IMG/VR virus record: IMGVR_UViG_3300042402_003021
Location: 1-64,000 of that record
Length of the DNA: 64,000 nucleotides
DNA from: a virus
Direction: 5' to 3' (one strand)
The position numbers and the translations under genes were made by a program. Positions 37,147 to 45,638 of this stretch are shown in pieces. The notes under the pieces are model-generated. The model had not been told where the DNA came from. It did no database searches and saw only the letters and a program-made list of their open reading frames with translations. Each line of letters starts with the position of its first letter. Position 1 is the stretch's first letter.

Positions 37147-37922
37147 TATCTGCTACTTAATATTTTAGCGTTTTCTTTAAAGATTTCTGATGTCATTTTA
37201 TATGATTGATTTTGTCCAGTTTGATTAGCAATGGCTAATATTTTTGGAACGTGCGTGAAAATACAAACCTTAGATAATCTTAACCATAAGTCATAATCTT
37301 CAGTACATCCTATAAATCCCTTGCTAGCTGCGCCATGTAACCTAGAATCAAAAATTTCTTTATTTGGAAGTATGACAGACTCTATTTTTGATTTTTTAAT
37401 AAGGGAGTTGCTATGCACTATACAGCGATTTAACAATATATCTCTACTATATGATTCTTTAAATTCTGTTTTACGATAACCTGAATATACATTATTATAA
37501 TCAGCGTATGCCACTCCTACTTCTTCGTATTCAATTAATTTTTCTACCAAGATAGACACCTTATTTTCAAAATAGGCATCATCAGCATCTAATATACCAA
37601 AAATTTCAGCCCAATCCCATGACTGCCATATAGCTACATTTCTGCCAGTACTTGCTCCAGAATTATTAATCCTAAAAGCATAAATATTATCCTTTTGTCT
37701 GTGGTCAATTGGGCCAGAATAATAGGGTTCATTTATTGTTGCACAATATTGGTGATCTGTGATATTCGAAATTTTTTCCCAAGAGTCATCACTAGATCCA
37801 TCATCTAAAACATATACACGCAAGTTACCAGCGTAATCTTGATTAGTGGCGCTATTTATTGCTTGTATAACATATTTACCATAATTATAGTTAGTAATAA
37901 TAATAGCTACATTAGGATTCAT
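37146..37922 (-). CDS. GT2 family glycosyltransferase (258 aa)
   Basis: The ATG at 37922 is preferred over an upstream one at 37973 because M-N-P-N-V-A-I-I-I-T-N-Y-N-Y-G-K-Y is the usual GT2 start. V-Y-V-L-D-D-G-S-S-D-D-S and I-L-D-A-D-D-A-Y (D-x-D) are both present; C-T-E-D-Y-D-L-W-L-R supplies the acidic base motif (E-D). It is a complete GT-A domain. It overlaps the preceding gene by eleven bases. Confidence 0.85.
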   Translation of the reverse strand: MNPNVAIIITNYNYGKYVIQAINSATNQDYAGNLRVYVLDDGSSDDSWEKISNITDHQYCATINEPYYSGPIDHRQKDNIYAFRINNSGASTGRNVAIWQSWDWAEIFGILDADDAYFENKVSILVEKLIEYEEVGVAYADYNNVYSGYRKTEFKESYSRDILLNRCIVHSNSLIKKSKIESVILPNKEIFDSRLHGAASKGFIGCTEDYDLWLRLSKVCIFTHVPKILAIANQTGQNQSYKMTSEIFKENAKILSSR

Positions 37923-38706
37923 TGAATTGTTCCCATGTGATAAATGTGTCTGGATCACTTTTAATTGCGGCATTAGCCACTTTATCTAGAAATTCTCTAT
38001 TATCTACAACATCATCTTTAAACAATTTCACGGTGTTTCCGTGGAGAAATTTGAATAAAGCTGTTTGAAATAATAAACCATTAAGTGGTTCTTTATATGG
38101 CTTGACAACACTAAGACGTTTTAGATCTAAATTAACTCGTTTATGGATTTTTTCAATTAGCTTATTATCTATTGATTCTCCAGACTCACACACATATGCC
38201 CACCCATTTTTTGCATGTTTGAAACATTCGTCTATAATAAATGGCATTGATGATGGCTGTTGTATTAATTGTACAATATGATGATTAGTGGTATCAAAAT
38301 CAAAATATTTACATAACAGCTCTTGTATGCCTTCATTGTATTCTACTTTATCTGTTGATACTACAACATATCTGGCAGCAAAAGATTGATTCTTTATGTC
38401 TTTTATAGTGCTTTCTAATTTACTCATAGCATCCAAAGAATCTGTTTTTAACAAAACAAAAAATCCTACACACGGGATAATCTCTCGTAAGACAGTTGAA
38501 ACTATATTTTCGCTTTCTTGTACAGACAATTCCTCTAGCCAATTTTGTGGACGATATGTGCTACAAAATCTATTTAAGATAAAAGCCCCCTCTTCATCGT
38601 GCGTATCATATGTTAATTTATTATGTCTATCTAGCTTGCATGATATCTGTATGTTATTTTCATAAACACTAAACACGCATCCATTACATTTTGTATTGAT
38701 ATTCAT
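37912..38706 (-). CDS. Cys-cluster protein with GT-A-like domain (264 aa)
   Basis: AGGAGG lies five bases before the ATG at 38706, deciding this start over 38721, and the gene overlaps the previous stop by four bases (ATGA). The first ~50 residues hold C-N-G-C, I-S-C-K-L and F-C-S, a four-Cys metal-binding-like cluster. The rest resembles a GT-A-type core (R-Y-V-V-V-S-T, W-A-Y-V-C-E-S-G-E-S). The D-x-D motif is not obvious, so catalytic activity is uncertain. The fusion of a Cys cluster to a sugar-transferase-like domain is unusual among these neighbours. Confidence 0.55.
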   Translation of the reverse strand: MNINTKCNGCVFSVYENNIQISCKLDRHNKLTYDTHDEEGAFILNRFCSTYRPQNWLEELSVQESENIVSTVLREIIPCVGFFVLLKTDSLDAMSKLESTIKDIKNQSFAARYVVVSTDKVEYNEGIQELLCKYFDFDTTNHHIVQLIQQPSSMPFIIDECFKHAKNGWAYVCESGESIDNKLIEKIHKRVNLDLKRLSVVKPYKEPLNGLLFQTALFKFLHGNTVKLFKDDVVDNREFLDKVANAAIKSDPDTFITWEQFNES

Positions 38707-39122
38707 TTGTGCCTCCTGCATGTCAAAATGATCTTACACTCATTATACTGGAAGTGTTTATTATTTACTTGTAATTTATCTGGTAGATTTTTTATAATCT
38801 CATGAACCGATAAAATACTTTTTCTTTTCCCGCTAAACATTTTTTCATTTAATTCATCCAAATTAATTTCTTCCAAATAAAATCTCTTTGTTATTAAACC
38901 ACAGTCAACTTCTGATATTATTAGTTTAGAATTAAGTCTCAATTTTTCAGTTATTTTATTAAGTAGTTCTTGTTGTTCATTTATAGCAAATGATGACAAA
39001 AAATCTTCACAAATAATTTCGGTAGCTTCTGATGGTAAAACTGAATCATTTAGCTGTGATAGATTATTAATCCATATATAGTTATCTATACTTGGCTTAT
39101 GATTTGATAAAAAAATCTTCAT
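38703..39122 (-). CDS. Methyltransferase C-terminal half-like (139 aa)
   Basis: The segment I-I-C-E-D-F-L followed by a helix and L-R-L-N-S-K-L-I-I-S-E-V-D-C resembles motifs IV and V of class I SAM methyltransferases, and a following basic C-terminal domain is similar to that of small-molecule methyltransferases. The SAM-binding G-x-G-x-G loop is missing at the N terminus, so the protein appears truncated or reduced. It overlaps both neighbours by four bases (ATGA). Function uncertain. Confidence 0.45.
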   Translation of the reverse strand: MKIFLSNHKPSIDNYIWINNLSQLNDSVLPSEATEIICEDFLSSFAINEQQELLNKITEKLRLNSKLIISEVDCGLITKRFYLEEINLDELNEKMFSGKRKSILSVHEIIKNLPDKLQVNNKHFQYNECKIILTCRRHK

Positions 39123-40144
39123 ATTTTTCCCTTGTAACGTTCTATAGTTGTATATAGTAGATTGTTCCAGTTATCACAAAACCTGTTTAGGTTGAACTTT
39201 TCTAGTATGGTTTTTCTTGCATTATCTCCGATTTGACGAGCTAAATCATTGTTGTTTAATAACAATTCTAAAAACGATCTAAGTTCTGATGGATCATTTG
39301 ATATTAAGCCATCATACTTGTGTGTAATGATTTCTGGTATCATACAATTAGCAGTTGATACTATGGCACAACCACAAGCCATTGCTTCTAATAACACTGT
39401 CGGAACTGGCGAATGTATGGATGTATTATAAAAAATCATAGATGAAGAATATATATCTCTTAAGTGTTCTACTGATTCTGCTGGTTGAGAAAAACCGGCA
39501 CTTTTACCATATACGCGAACTGGTAATCCGTATGATGTCTCTCTCCATAAATTAAAACCACAGCACCAATCTCTATTGGGCCAATCATTTACAACGGATA
39601 AACATACGTTATCTCGCTTATCTTTTGTTGGAAACCAAAAATCTGTATCCACACCATGTTCAACTACATTAGAATTAGATTCATTATAGCCCCATTTCTT
39701 TCTGCTGTAATCAGATATAAAAGAATTTGCAAATACTGGTATATTTTGAAATATAGATTTTTGTTGTTCTACATCCATTCTTATATCTGGAAGAACATGT
39801 GTATGTCTTAGGATTGGTATAGCCAACATTGACAATCCAGCATTTTTAGTGTTAGATAATGTGTCGTGAGCATATTGTAATCTATCACAGGATGTGTGTG
39901 ATAAAACTATATCTATGTCTAAATATGGCGGTACTTCATTTATGATGTTGTAATTTTCTGGAATTACTCCATAGTCTTTATCCCAAGATTTGCCATAATT
40001 TAAAGCATAGAAATTATGACCAGTTTTTGATAAATTTTGTTCATATCTTTCATGCGTGGTAAATGTAAGAATATTTAGCTTATCTTCACGCTGTGGATGT
40101 TTTAGTATTGCTTTTATGTTTTTTGGAATTGCACTAGCAATCAT
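39119..40144 (-). CDS. GT4-like glycosyltransferase (341 aa)
   Basis: GT-B fold: S-P-V-P-T-V-L-L-E-A-M-A-C-G-C-A-I-V-S-T-A is the C-terminal donor-binding E-x(7)-E-type motif, preceded by F-Y-N-T-S. V-V-E-H-G-V-D marks the interdomain linker, and an N-terminal T-F-T-T-H-E strand follows an upstream basic stretch. It overlaps the previous gene by eleven bases. Confidence 0.8.
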   Translation of the reverse strand: MIASAIPKNIKAILKHPQREDKLNILTFTTHERYEQNLSKTGHNFYALNYGKSWDKDYGVIPENYNIINEVPPYLDIDIVLSHTSCDRLQYAHDTLSNTKNAGLSMLAIPILRHTHVLPDIRMDVEQQKSIFQNIPVFANSFISDYSRKKWGYNESNSNVVEHGVDTDFWFPTKDKRDNVCLSVVNDWPNRDWCCGFNLWRETSYGLPVRVYGKSAGFSQPAESVEHLRDIYSSSMIFYNTSIHSPVPTVLLEAMACGCAIVSTANCMIPEIITHKYDGLISNDPSELRSFLELLLNNNDLARQIGDNARKTILEKFNLNRFCDNWNNLLYTTIERYKGKI

Positions 40145-41222
40145 TTAATAAATCCTTTATTGTTGTGCCAACAGACTGATGACTATATAACTTAGCTTTT
40201 TCTATGGCATTATGTGTATCATTTTTTGCTTCTACTGTATTCCATTTCATATAATAGTTTCTCATAGCTATCATTAGAGATCTTATATCTATTTCTGACC
40301 AATCACTATGCGCATTGTCCAAAAATGGAATTGTATCAACCGCCCCAAAGCATGGTGTAGTTCTTGACATTACTTTTATGCCATAACTAAAATCATCCAT
40401 TCCAGTATTACTAGCATGTATTACTGGTAATCCAAGGGCCATAGCTTCTAAAGCTGGTATACAAAATCCCTCTGCCCTACTTGGCATTACAAAACAATGG
40501 CACTGTTTTATTACAGAAAGATAATCATTTTTATTAAGCTTACCACAAATGATGATTTCTTTTTTATATGAGGTTCTAATTTTAAGCCCTCTTTTTATTG
40601 ATTCACTATAATTATTGATATAGTCAATGTTCTGCCTAGATGTTTTAATCATAAGATTGACAGGCTCTGTCATATCAAATTCAGTATGAAATGCTTTTAT
40701 TAAAGCTGATATATTCTTTCTTTCAATAAACTCGCCAATAAATAGAAAATTAAAAGTATTCTCTAATTCTACAATTTTTTTTGTAAATTGTGCATTTAGA
40801 TATTGATTTATATCTAAAGAATGTGGAACCACATGAATAGGAACAGTAATACCACTTCTTCTACATGCCGCCTTAGAATATAAACTAGGCACCCATATTT
40901 CATCTAATAAATTTGCATGATGTTGCCATGCAGTATCTTTAAAATTAGAGCTTTCTACGGCTAAAAATCCTATATTTTTTTTATATGTAGAATCATATAC
41001 ATATGAATCTGGTAAAACATGCTGAATACATATATCGCAATTATAACTTGATTTTTTTTCTAGTTCTAAAATCTTCTCTGGTGGATTTCCATGTTGCACA
41101 GAATACGAGACACATCTTGGCACAACATCAATACCTATTTTGTCCATTGCCAAAATATTGTTAATACAGGCATCAGACCAGCCACTACCATCTCTATAGT
41201 TACCTATATATAAAACTTTCAT
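40134..41222 (-). CDS. GT4 glycosyltransferase (362 aa)
   Basis: N-terminal M-K-V-L-Y-I-G-N-Y-R-D-G-S-G-W, linker H-V-V-P-H-S-L-D, F-N-F-L-F-I-G-E-F-I-E-R-K-N donor strand and C-F-V-M-P-S-R-A-E-G-F-C-I-P-A-L-E-A-M-A are all classic GT4 elements. It is a complete GT-B enzyme. The start overlaps the preceding gene stop by four bases (ATGA). Donor and acceptor are not visible from sequence. Confidence 0.85.
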   Translation of the reverse strand: MKVLYIGNYRDGSGWSDACINNILAMDKIGIDVVPRCVSYSVQHGNPPEKILELEKKSSYNCDICIQHVLPDSYVYDSTYKKNIGFLAVESSNFKDTAWQHHANLLDEIWVPSLYSKAACRRSGITVPIHVVPHSLDINQYLNAQFTKKIVELENTFNFLFIGEFIERKNISALIKAFHTEFDMTEPVNLMIKTSRQNIDYINNYSESIKRGLKIRTSYKKEIIICGKLNKNDYLSVIKQCHCFVMPSRAEGFCIPALEAMALGLPVIHASNTGMDDFSYGIKVMSRTTPCFGAVDTIPFLDNAHSDWSEIDIRSLMIAMRNYYMKWNTVEAKNDTHNAIEKAKLYSHQSVGTTIKDLLNDC

Positions 41223-42856
41223 GATATTTTAAATTTTTCCAATCTGGCCTGTTCCCAATGATTCATTTGTAGTCTAAAATTTGTCATTTCTTTCATGGCT
41301 TCATCTATAGAAAATGGTTTAACAGTACTATATGATTGTATATGCGATTCATTAAAGTAAAAATCATGCTCAAGATTTTCACACCTATATCCAAAACTAC
41401 AATCTCTTAATACTCTTCTCCAAAGATATCCGCCAATCCATTCTGGTTTTCCCAATACGTTATTAAAAATGAAATTAACCTTATCTAAAGATGTAGTCAA
41501 CTGTTCTGGAATAGCATGTGCTGGACTAAATAATTTTGATGGTGATTTCCAAGAAAGATGCTCTGGTATAATTTCTGTATTTAATATATAGTCCATCCAC
41601 TTATTTGCTGTCTGGTCCCAACTATATGCTTTTCTTGCTTTATTGCATACGCTAGTACCTATATTTTTTAATTCATCTTGAGTTTTTTCTGATAGCCTTA
41701 ATAATATATCAATAAACTCTTGATTGTTTGGAATAGCTCTATTGCAACCGGTTTCGCATTCTTTACTAAACGCAATTGGATTTACACCTATACCTCCGAT
41801 ATTATCAATGACAGACTTCATTGCTGAATAATATATAGAAACAACTGGTAAACCACAGTATGCTGCTTCTAATTGCGGCATACCAAAACCCTCACTATTT
41901 GCATATTGTATATATACATCAAATATATTATAGATTTTAGCTAATTCTTTTTCTGTAATGCTATTGCCAATACCAACCAACGCATTAGTAAAATTACCAC
42001 ACGACTTACAAAACTGCATAGCATCTTGAAAAAAATCAGTAGTAATTTTACCACATTTTTTACATTTGTATGTAAATAATACCCTGTTAGATAAAGAATA
42101 CGTGTCTAATAATTCTGGTATATTCCATCCGATATCTGGATAATATGTATGGCAATATAAAAATACATCATTTCTATTTGATAGATTTAGAAATTCTCTA
42201 AATGATTCAAACAAGTCTGGATAAAGTTTTCTTTTTTGATTACGCATGACGGTGCCAAATATCAATGAATCTGGTCTTAAACCGCATTGTGATTTATGTT
42301 GTGCCTTGTTAGCAACAGGAGTAAAACATTCACTTGCTGCTGGAGATGCAATGTCTAAAAACTTAATATTATCACACTGATTTAATAGTACATCTCTACC
42401 AAATTCTGAATATGTAAAAACAGCATCTGCTGATTCATATGTATTAATCCATTGATTATTTTGTGGTTCAGCATCAACAGTTGGCATTATTGCCCACTTG
42501 AAAAAATTTCTAAACGGCGATCTTTGCTGAAACTCAATCATCCACCAATCCCTAATATCTAATACAAAATGTGGATTAAAATCTAATAATACTTCATTAA
42601 AAGAAAAATCCCCAAATTGAGCGCTAGGACTTACTTGATAAGTCTTATATTGTGGATGATTACTTGATGGTTTATTGCCATAAATTTTCCAAGGAAAATC
42701 TTTGACATGTGGGTCATCTGAAGAGGCGTATATAGCTATTTGTGCAACATCTAAAGATGGATTTTGTACTAGTCTTTTTAGGACTTGATTTCCATATACA
42801 GAATATCCAGTGCTATACCACGGAGCTTCTGATAAGAATAAAACTTTCTTTTTCAT
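41219..42856 (-). CDS. GT4 glycosyltransferase with inserted zinc ribbon (545 aa)
   Basis: N terminus V-L-F-L-S-E-A-P-W-Y-S-T-G-Y, linker with T-P-V-A-N, and C-terminal E-G-F-G-M-P-Q-L-E-A-A-Y-C-G-L-P-V-V-S show a GT-B transferase. Between the donor-domain strand L-F-T and the following helical I-T-E-K-E-L-A-K-I-Y there is a C-K-K-C...C-K-S-C four-Cys ribbon (about 41995-42075). The zinc ribbon is an insertion relative to the ordinary GT4 fold. The C-terminal ~130 residues form an extra Trp/Tyr-rich domain. The gene follows SSB with a one-base gap. Confidence 0.8.
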   Translation of the reverse strand: MKKKVLFLSEAPWYSTGYSVYGNQVLKRLVQNPSLDVAQIAIYASSDDPHVKDFPWKIYGNKPSSNHPQYKTYQVSPSAQFGDFSFNEVLLDFNPHFVLDIRDWWMIEFQQRSPFRNFFKWAIMPTVDAEPQNNQWINTYESADAVFTYSEFGRDVLLNQCDNIKFLDIASPAASECFTPVANKAQHKSQCGLRPDSLIFGTVMRNQKRKLYPDLFESFREFLNLSNRNDVFLYCHTYYPDIGWNIPELLDTYSLSNRVLFTYKCKKCGKITTDFFQDAMQFCKSCGNFTNALVGIGNSITEKELAKIYNIFDVYIQYANSEGFGMPQLEAAYCGLPVVSIYYSAMKSVIDNIGGIGVNPIAFSKECETGCNRAIPNNQEFIDILLRLSEKTQDELKNIGTSVCNKARKAYSWDQTANKWMDYILNTEIIPEHLSWKSPSKLFSPAHAIPEQLTTSLDKVNFIFNNVLGKPEWIGGYLWRRVLRDCSFGYRCENLEHDFYFNESHIQSYSTVKPFSIDEAMKEMTNFRLQMNHWEQARLEKFKIS

Positions 42857-42857
42857 A

Positions 42858-43154
42858 TCAATTTTGATTTACAAATATTTTAAATGTTGTGATTCTAAAA
42901 ACAGTATTATTATTTTCTTTTCTAGCTACGGCCTCTACTACTATATAGTCATTAGCCATTGATTGAGTGGTAATCGCTATTGCAGCACTATCCCATGCTT
43001 CAAATTCTAATATATCTTTTCTTTTACGCTTGTTTCCATCTTTATCTTTTCTATATTCTTCTATTTCTAGAAGAAATCTAGTGAATTTTGCAAAATCATT
43101 TGTTTGCAATTGTGGCGTATCTACAAACCTACCAAGAAAATGACACTTATTCAT
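42858..43154 (-). CDS. ssb: Single-stranded DNA-binding protein (98 aa)
   Basis: The sequence from the ATG at 43154 begins M-N-K-C-H-F-L-G-R-F, as in bacterial and phage SSB, and continues with F-T-R-F-L-L-E-I-E-E, the K-D-K-D-G loop, I-L-E-F-E-A-W-D and D-Y-I-V-V-E-A-V-A-R strands of an OB fold. GAGGAT precedes the start by about a dozen bases; a TTG at 43172 is an alternative but less likely. There is no acidic tail for partner binding. It sits directly downstream of the polymerase C-half, so it belongs to the replication cluster. Confidence 0.85.
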   Translation of the reverse strand: MNKCHFLGRFVDTPQLQTNDFAKFTRFLLEIEEYRKDKDGNKRKRKDILEFEAWDSAAIAITTQSMANDYIVVEAVARKENNNTVFRITTFKIFVNQN

Positions 43155-43168
43155 ATGATCTATAATCC

Positions 43169-44716
43169 TCAAACTTGTGTAACTTTATTTACAATTAATG
43201 ATGTGTTTTCCTTTTTAGAGATTTCTCCATTAATATATACTGTATTGCCTTCTGTCAATAAATCTTTATATTCTGAATAAGTCTCTGGAAAAATGGTAAT
43301 AGAGTCTAGCATTCCACTACTGTCTTCAGCACACAAAAAAGCCATTATCTGACCGGGATTTTTACCCTTTTTTGTTTTGTATTGACGAACAGAGTTAATA
43401 CTCACTACTATATTTGCCTTACCTGTTATCAAGCCATTGGATATATCTTTGCACATATTAGCAGCAAGAAATTGGTCAGAAGCATCTGTCTTATTGCATG
43501 TTAAAGAACATCCAAAATATTTCGATTCTTCTTCGGCTATAGTTACGATTGAATCTTCCAAGTTGTACATTGGATTTTTCAGTGAATTACTAATATCTAA
43601 TACGATTTGCTGTCTACTTTGTACTATTTTTAGTGTTGATAATAAGTCTATTATACAGTCATGTAGTGATTTTTTACCAGCATAATTATTAGCTATATGA
43701 TCTTGCTCTCTATTAGAAAGTAATTTCCAACTATCATATTCATATAACATCTTTTTTCTATGTTCTAGATTATATTTACCATTAAATGCTCCAGCAGATA
43801 TTAAAGCTATAACGGATCTCTTATTAAGGTTGTATCTATGAATAATATTTATCAAACAATCTAGCCATGTATATCTAGTTATATCATGATTATATTTGAT
43901 TTCTTGGATTTTTTTGCACTCTGCTTCTCCAACATTTTTAATATGATTTAAGCCAAAAAATATCTTACCATTCTTGATTGTGAAATCTGTATATAGATTA
44001 TCTAGCCTTGGTGGATATACATCTATATCGTTTGATTTTGCATCAGTGATTAATTCCTTTATTTCTTTTTGTGAGTCTGGCTTTCTATGTGCATGATTTA
44101 GGTAAGTTTTATAGAAGCTTAGTGGTTTCCATTTTTTACAATACGCACTCCAATACGCATTGATAGCATAGGAGACTGCATGTGATTTATTAAATGCATA
44201 TCTATTAGATTTTTCTATCCAAGAGAAAATTTCTTCTGCTGACTCTTTCGTGACTATATTTAGTTTTTCTGATCCTTGAATAAATTGTTCTTTGACTTCA
44301 TTCATGAGTGCTGCATTTTTCTTGCCAATCGCTTTACGCAGTGAATCCGCTTCTTTTAGTGAAAATCCTGCTAGTTTTTGTGCAATCATCATGGATTGTT
44401 CTTGATATACCAATACACCATATGTCTCACTTAAAATTGACTCCAATGAGTCATGAGGATATGTTACTGGGTCTTTGGCATGTTTTCTATCAATATAATG
44501 TTGCGTCATAGATTTGCCATCTACATACGCCTTTAGACATCCCGGTCTAATTAAACTAATCAAAGCTGCAAGTTCTGATAGGTTTCTAGGTTTTAGCTGT
44601 TTAGCCCAATGTCGTCCAAGATTAGATTCTAATTGAAAAACTCCTTTGGTTTTTCCAGTACAAATCAAATCCCAAACCTCGTCGTCATCAAAATCATTTA
44701 TGTTAAATGTTTTCAT
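43169..44716 (-). CDS. dnaE: DnaE DNA polymerase III alpha, C-terminal half (515 aa)
   Basis: The protein starts where other DnaE proteins have P-L-D-D-x-x-x-x-x-L-L: here D-D-D-E-V-W-D-L-I, then G-V-F-Q-L-E-S, L-I-R-P-G-C-L and the fingers motif Y-Q-E-Q-S-M-M-I-A-Q-K-L-A-G-F-S-L-K-E-A-D-S-L-R-K-A. F-N-K-S-H-A-V-S-Y follows, then a Pro/basic-rich helix-hairpin-helix-like segment (G-L-N-H-I-K-N-V-G-E-A) and a C-terminal OB fold ending with Y-I-N-G-E-I-S. The palm aspartates are not here but in the upstream partner gene. Normal DnaE has both halves in one chain. The gene is encoded after the exonuclease with a nine-base gap. Confidence 0.9.
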   Translation of the reverse strand: MKTFNINDFDDDEVWDLICTGKTKGVFQLESNLGRHWAKQLKPRNLSELAALISLIRPGCLKAYVDGKSMTQHYIDRKHAKDPVTYPHDSLESILSETYGVLVYQEQSMMIAQKLAGFSLKEADSLRKAIGKKNAALMNEVKEQFIQGSEKLNIVTKESAEEIFSWIEKSNRYAFNKSHAVSYAINAYWSAYCKKWKPLSFYKTYLNHAHRKPDSQKEIKELITDAKSNDIDVYPPRLDNLYTDFTIKNGKIFFGLNHIKNVGEAECKKIQEIKYNHDITRYTWLDCLINIIHRYNLNKRSVIALISAGAFNGKYNLEHRKKMLYEYDSWKLLSNREQDHIANNYAGKKSLHDCIIDLLSTLKIVQSRQQIVLDISNSLKNPMYNLEDSIVTIAEEESKYFGCSLTCNKTDASDQFLAANMCKDISNGLITGKANIVVSINSVRQYKTKKGKNPGQIMAFLCAEDSSGMLDSITIFPETYSEYKDLLTEGNTVYINGEISKKENTSLIVNKVTQV

Positions 44717-44725
44717 GTTAATTGT

Positions 44726-45415
44726 CTATTGTATATAGAGTTCGCTATTTGCAAAGGCTTTTTCAAACTTGATTTTCTTTAATAGATTACGCTGTAGCTT
44801 TAGAAATTTTATCAGTATATTTGCTGTATCTTTAACGTCTTGTAAGGCGTCATGTGAATTTTCTGAAGATATTCCGAAATAATCTCTTAAATAATCCATG
44901 TTATAACCTTTTACATCGTGATTATTTTCAAACCAGCAATATATATGATTCATTAGATCTATCTTGAATATTGGATTAAAGATCTTTTGCTCATTTTTGA
45001 TTTTATCAAATGGTCCATATTGTTTACATAAGCGATCTACGATAACCATATCATATCCAATGATATTATAGCCAACAGCTACTGGTGCGGTATATGATGT
45101 TTTCTTAAAATTGTATTGATTACAGAATTCTGCAAATTTTTTCCATACAACTTTTGGTAGCGGTGCTTTGGCTAAAGTGTCTCTATTTTTTCTGGTAATC
45201 TCTAATGCCTTATCCTCAAGCGGTCCTACTCCAGCTTTAATAGCTTCTTCATCGTCAATTATTGGTCTAATTTCACTATTAAAGACTCCATTTGGTTGTA
45301 GTTCCAACTTCTTCGCATGTATGGCTACTGCGGCTATCTGTGTGGGTTGACATGTATTTGGATCAGCGCCACCAGTTTCAAAGTCGAACACAATATAATC
45401 TCTATGATTTGCCAT
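44726..45415 (-). CDS. dnaQ: DnaQ-like 3'-5' proofreading exonuclease (229 aa)
   Basis: DEDDh exonuclease: V-F-D-F-E-T-G-G (ExoI Asp-x-Glu), Y-N-I-I-G-Y-D (ExoII) and S-H-D-A-L-Q-D-V-K-D (ExoIII with H-x4-D). Length matches the epsilon subunit. GAGGAAAA precedes the ATG, which overlaps the upstream small ORF by 14 bases. It lies between the two DnaE halves. It very likely supplies proofreading in the absence of a working PHP site. Confidence 0.9.
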   Translation of the reverse strand: MANHRDYIVFDFETGGADPNTCQPTQIAAVAIHAKKLELQPNGVFNSEIRPIIDDEEAIKAGVGPLEDKALEITRKNRDTLAKAPLPKVVWKKFAEFCNQYNFKKTSYTAPVAVGYNIIGYDMVIVDRLCKQYGPFDKIKNEQKIFNPIFKIDLMNHIYCWFENNHDVKGYNMDYLRDYFGISSENSHDALQDVKDTANILIKFLKLQRNLLKKIKFEKAFANSELYIQ

Positions 45416-45638
45416 TCAGTTTTCCTCTGGTTAATGCAAAAAATTTATCTACAGCTTCATCAATATTATGATACATATTATAACAATGATGCTTATCTGA
45501 CCAAACTTGGTACTTTGCTGCTCTGGATATCAATTTGTTCTTGAGATGATTTTCTATGTTACATATAGACACACCACCACAATCTACAGCGCATCCAGCA
45601 AAAACAACAGCTTTAATATCTTGCTTAGTTATTGTCAT
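45402..45638 (-). CDS. Hypothetical small protein (78 aa)
   Basis: A GGAGACGAAA ribosome site places the start at 45638, not at a TTG 12 bases further upstream. It overlaps the stop of DnaE-N and is overlapped by the DnaQ gene, so it is translationally coupled to both. It contains V-V-F-A-G-C-A-V-D-C-G-G-V-S-I-C, a Gly/Cys-rich strand, and W-S-D-K-H-H-C-Y-N-M-Y-H. A metal site is conceivable. I do not recognise a family. Confidence 0.65.
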   Translation of the reverse strand: MTITKQDIKAVVFAGCAVDCGGVSICNIENHLKNKLISRAAKYQVWSDKHHCYNMYHNIDEAVDKFFALTRGKLNGKS

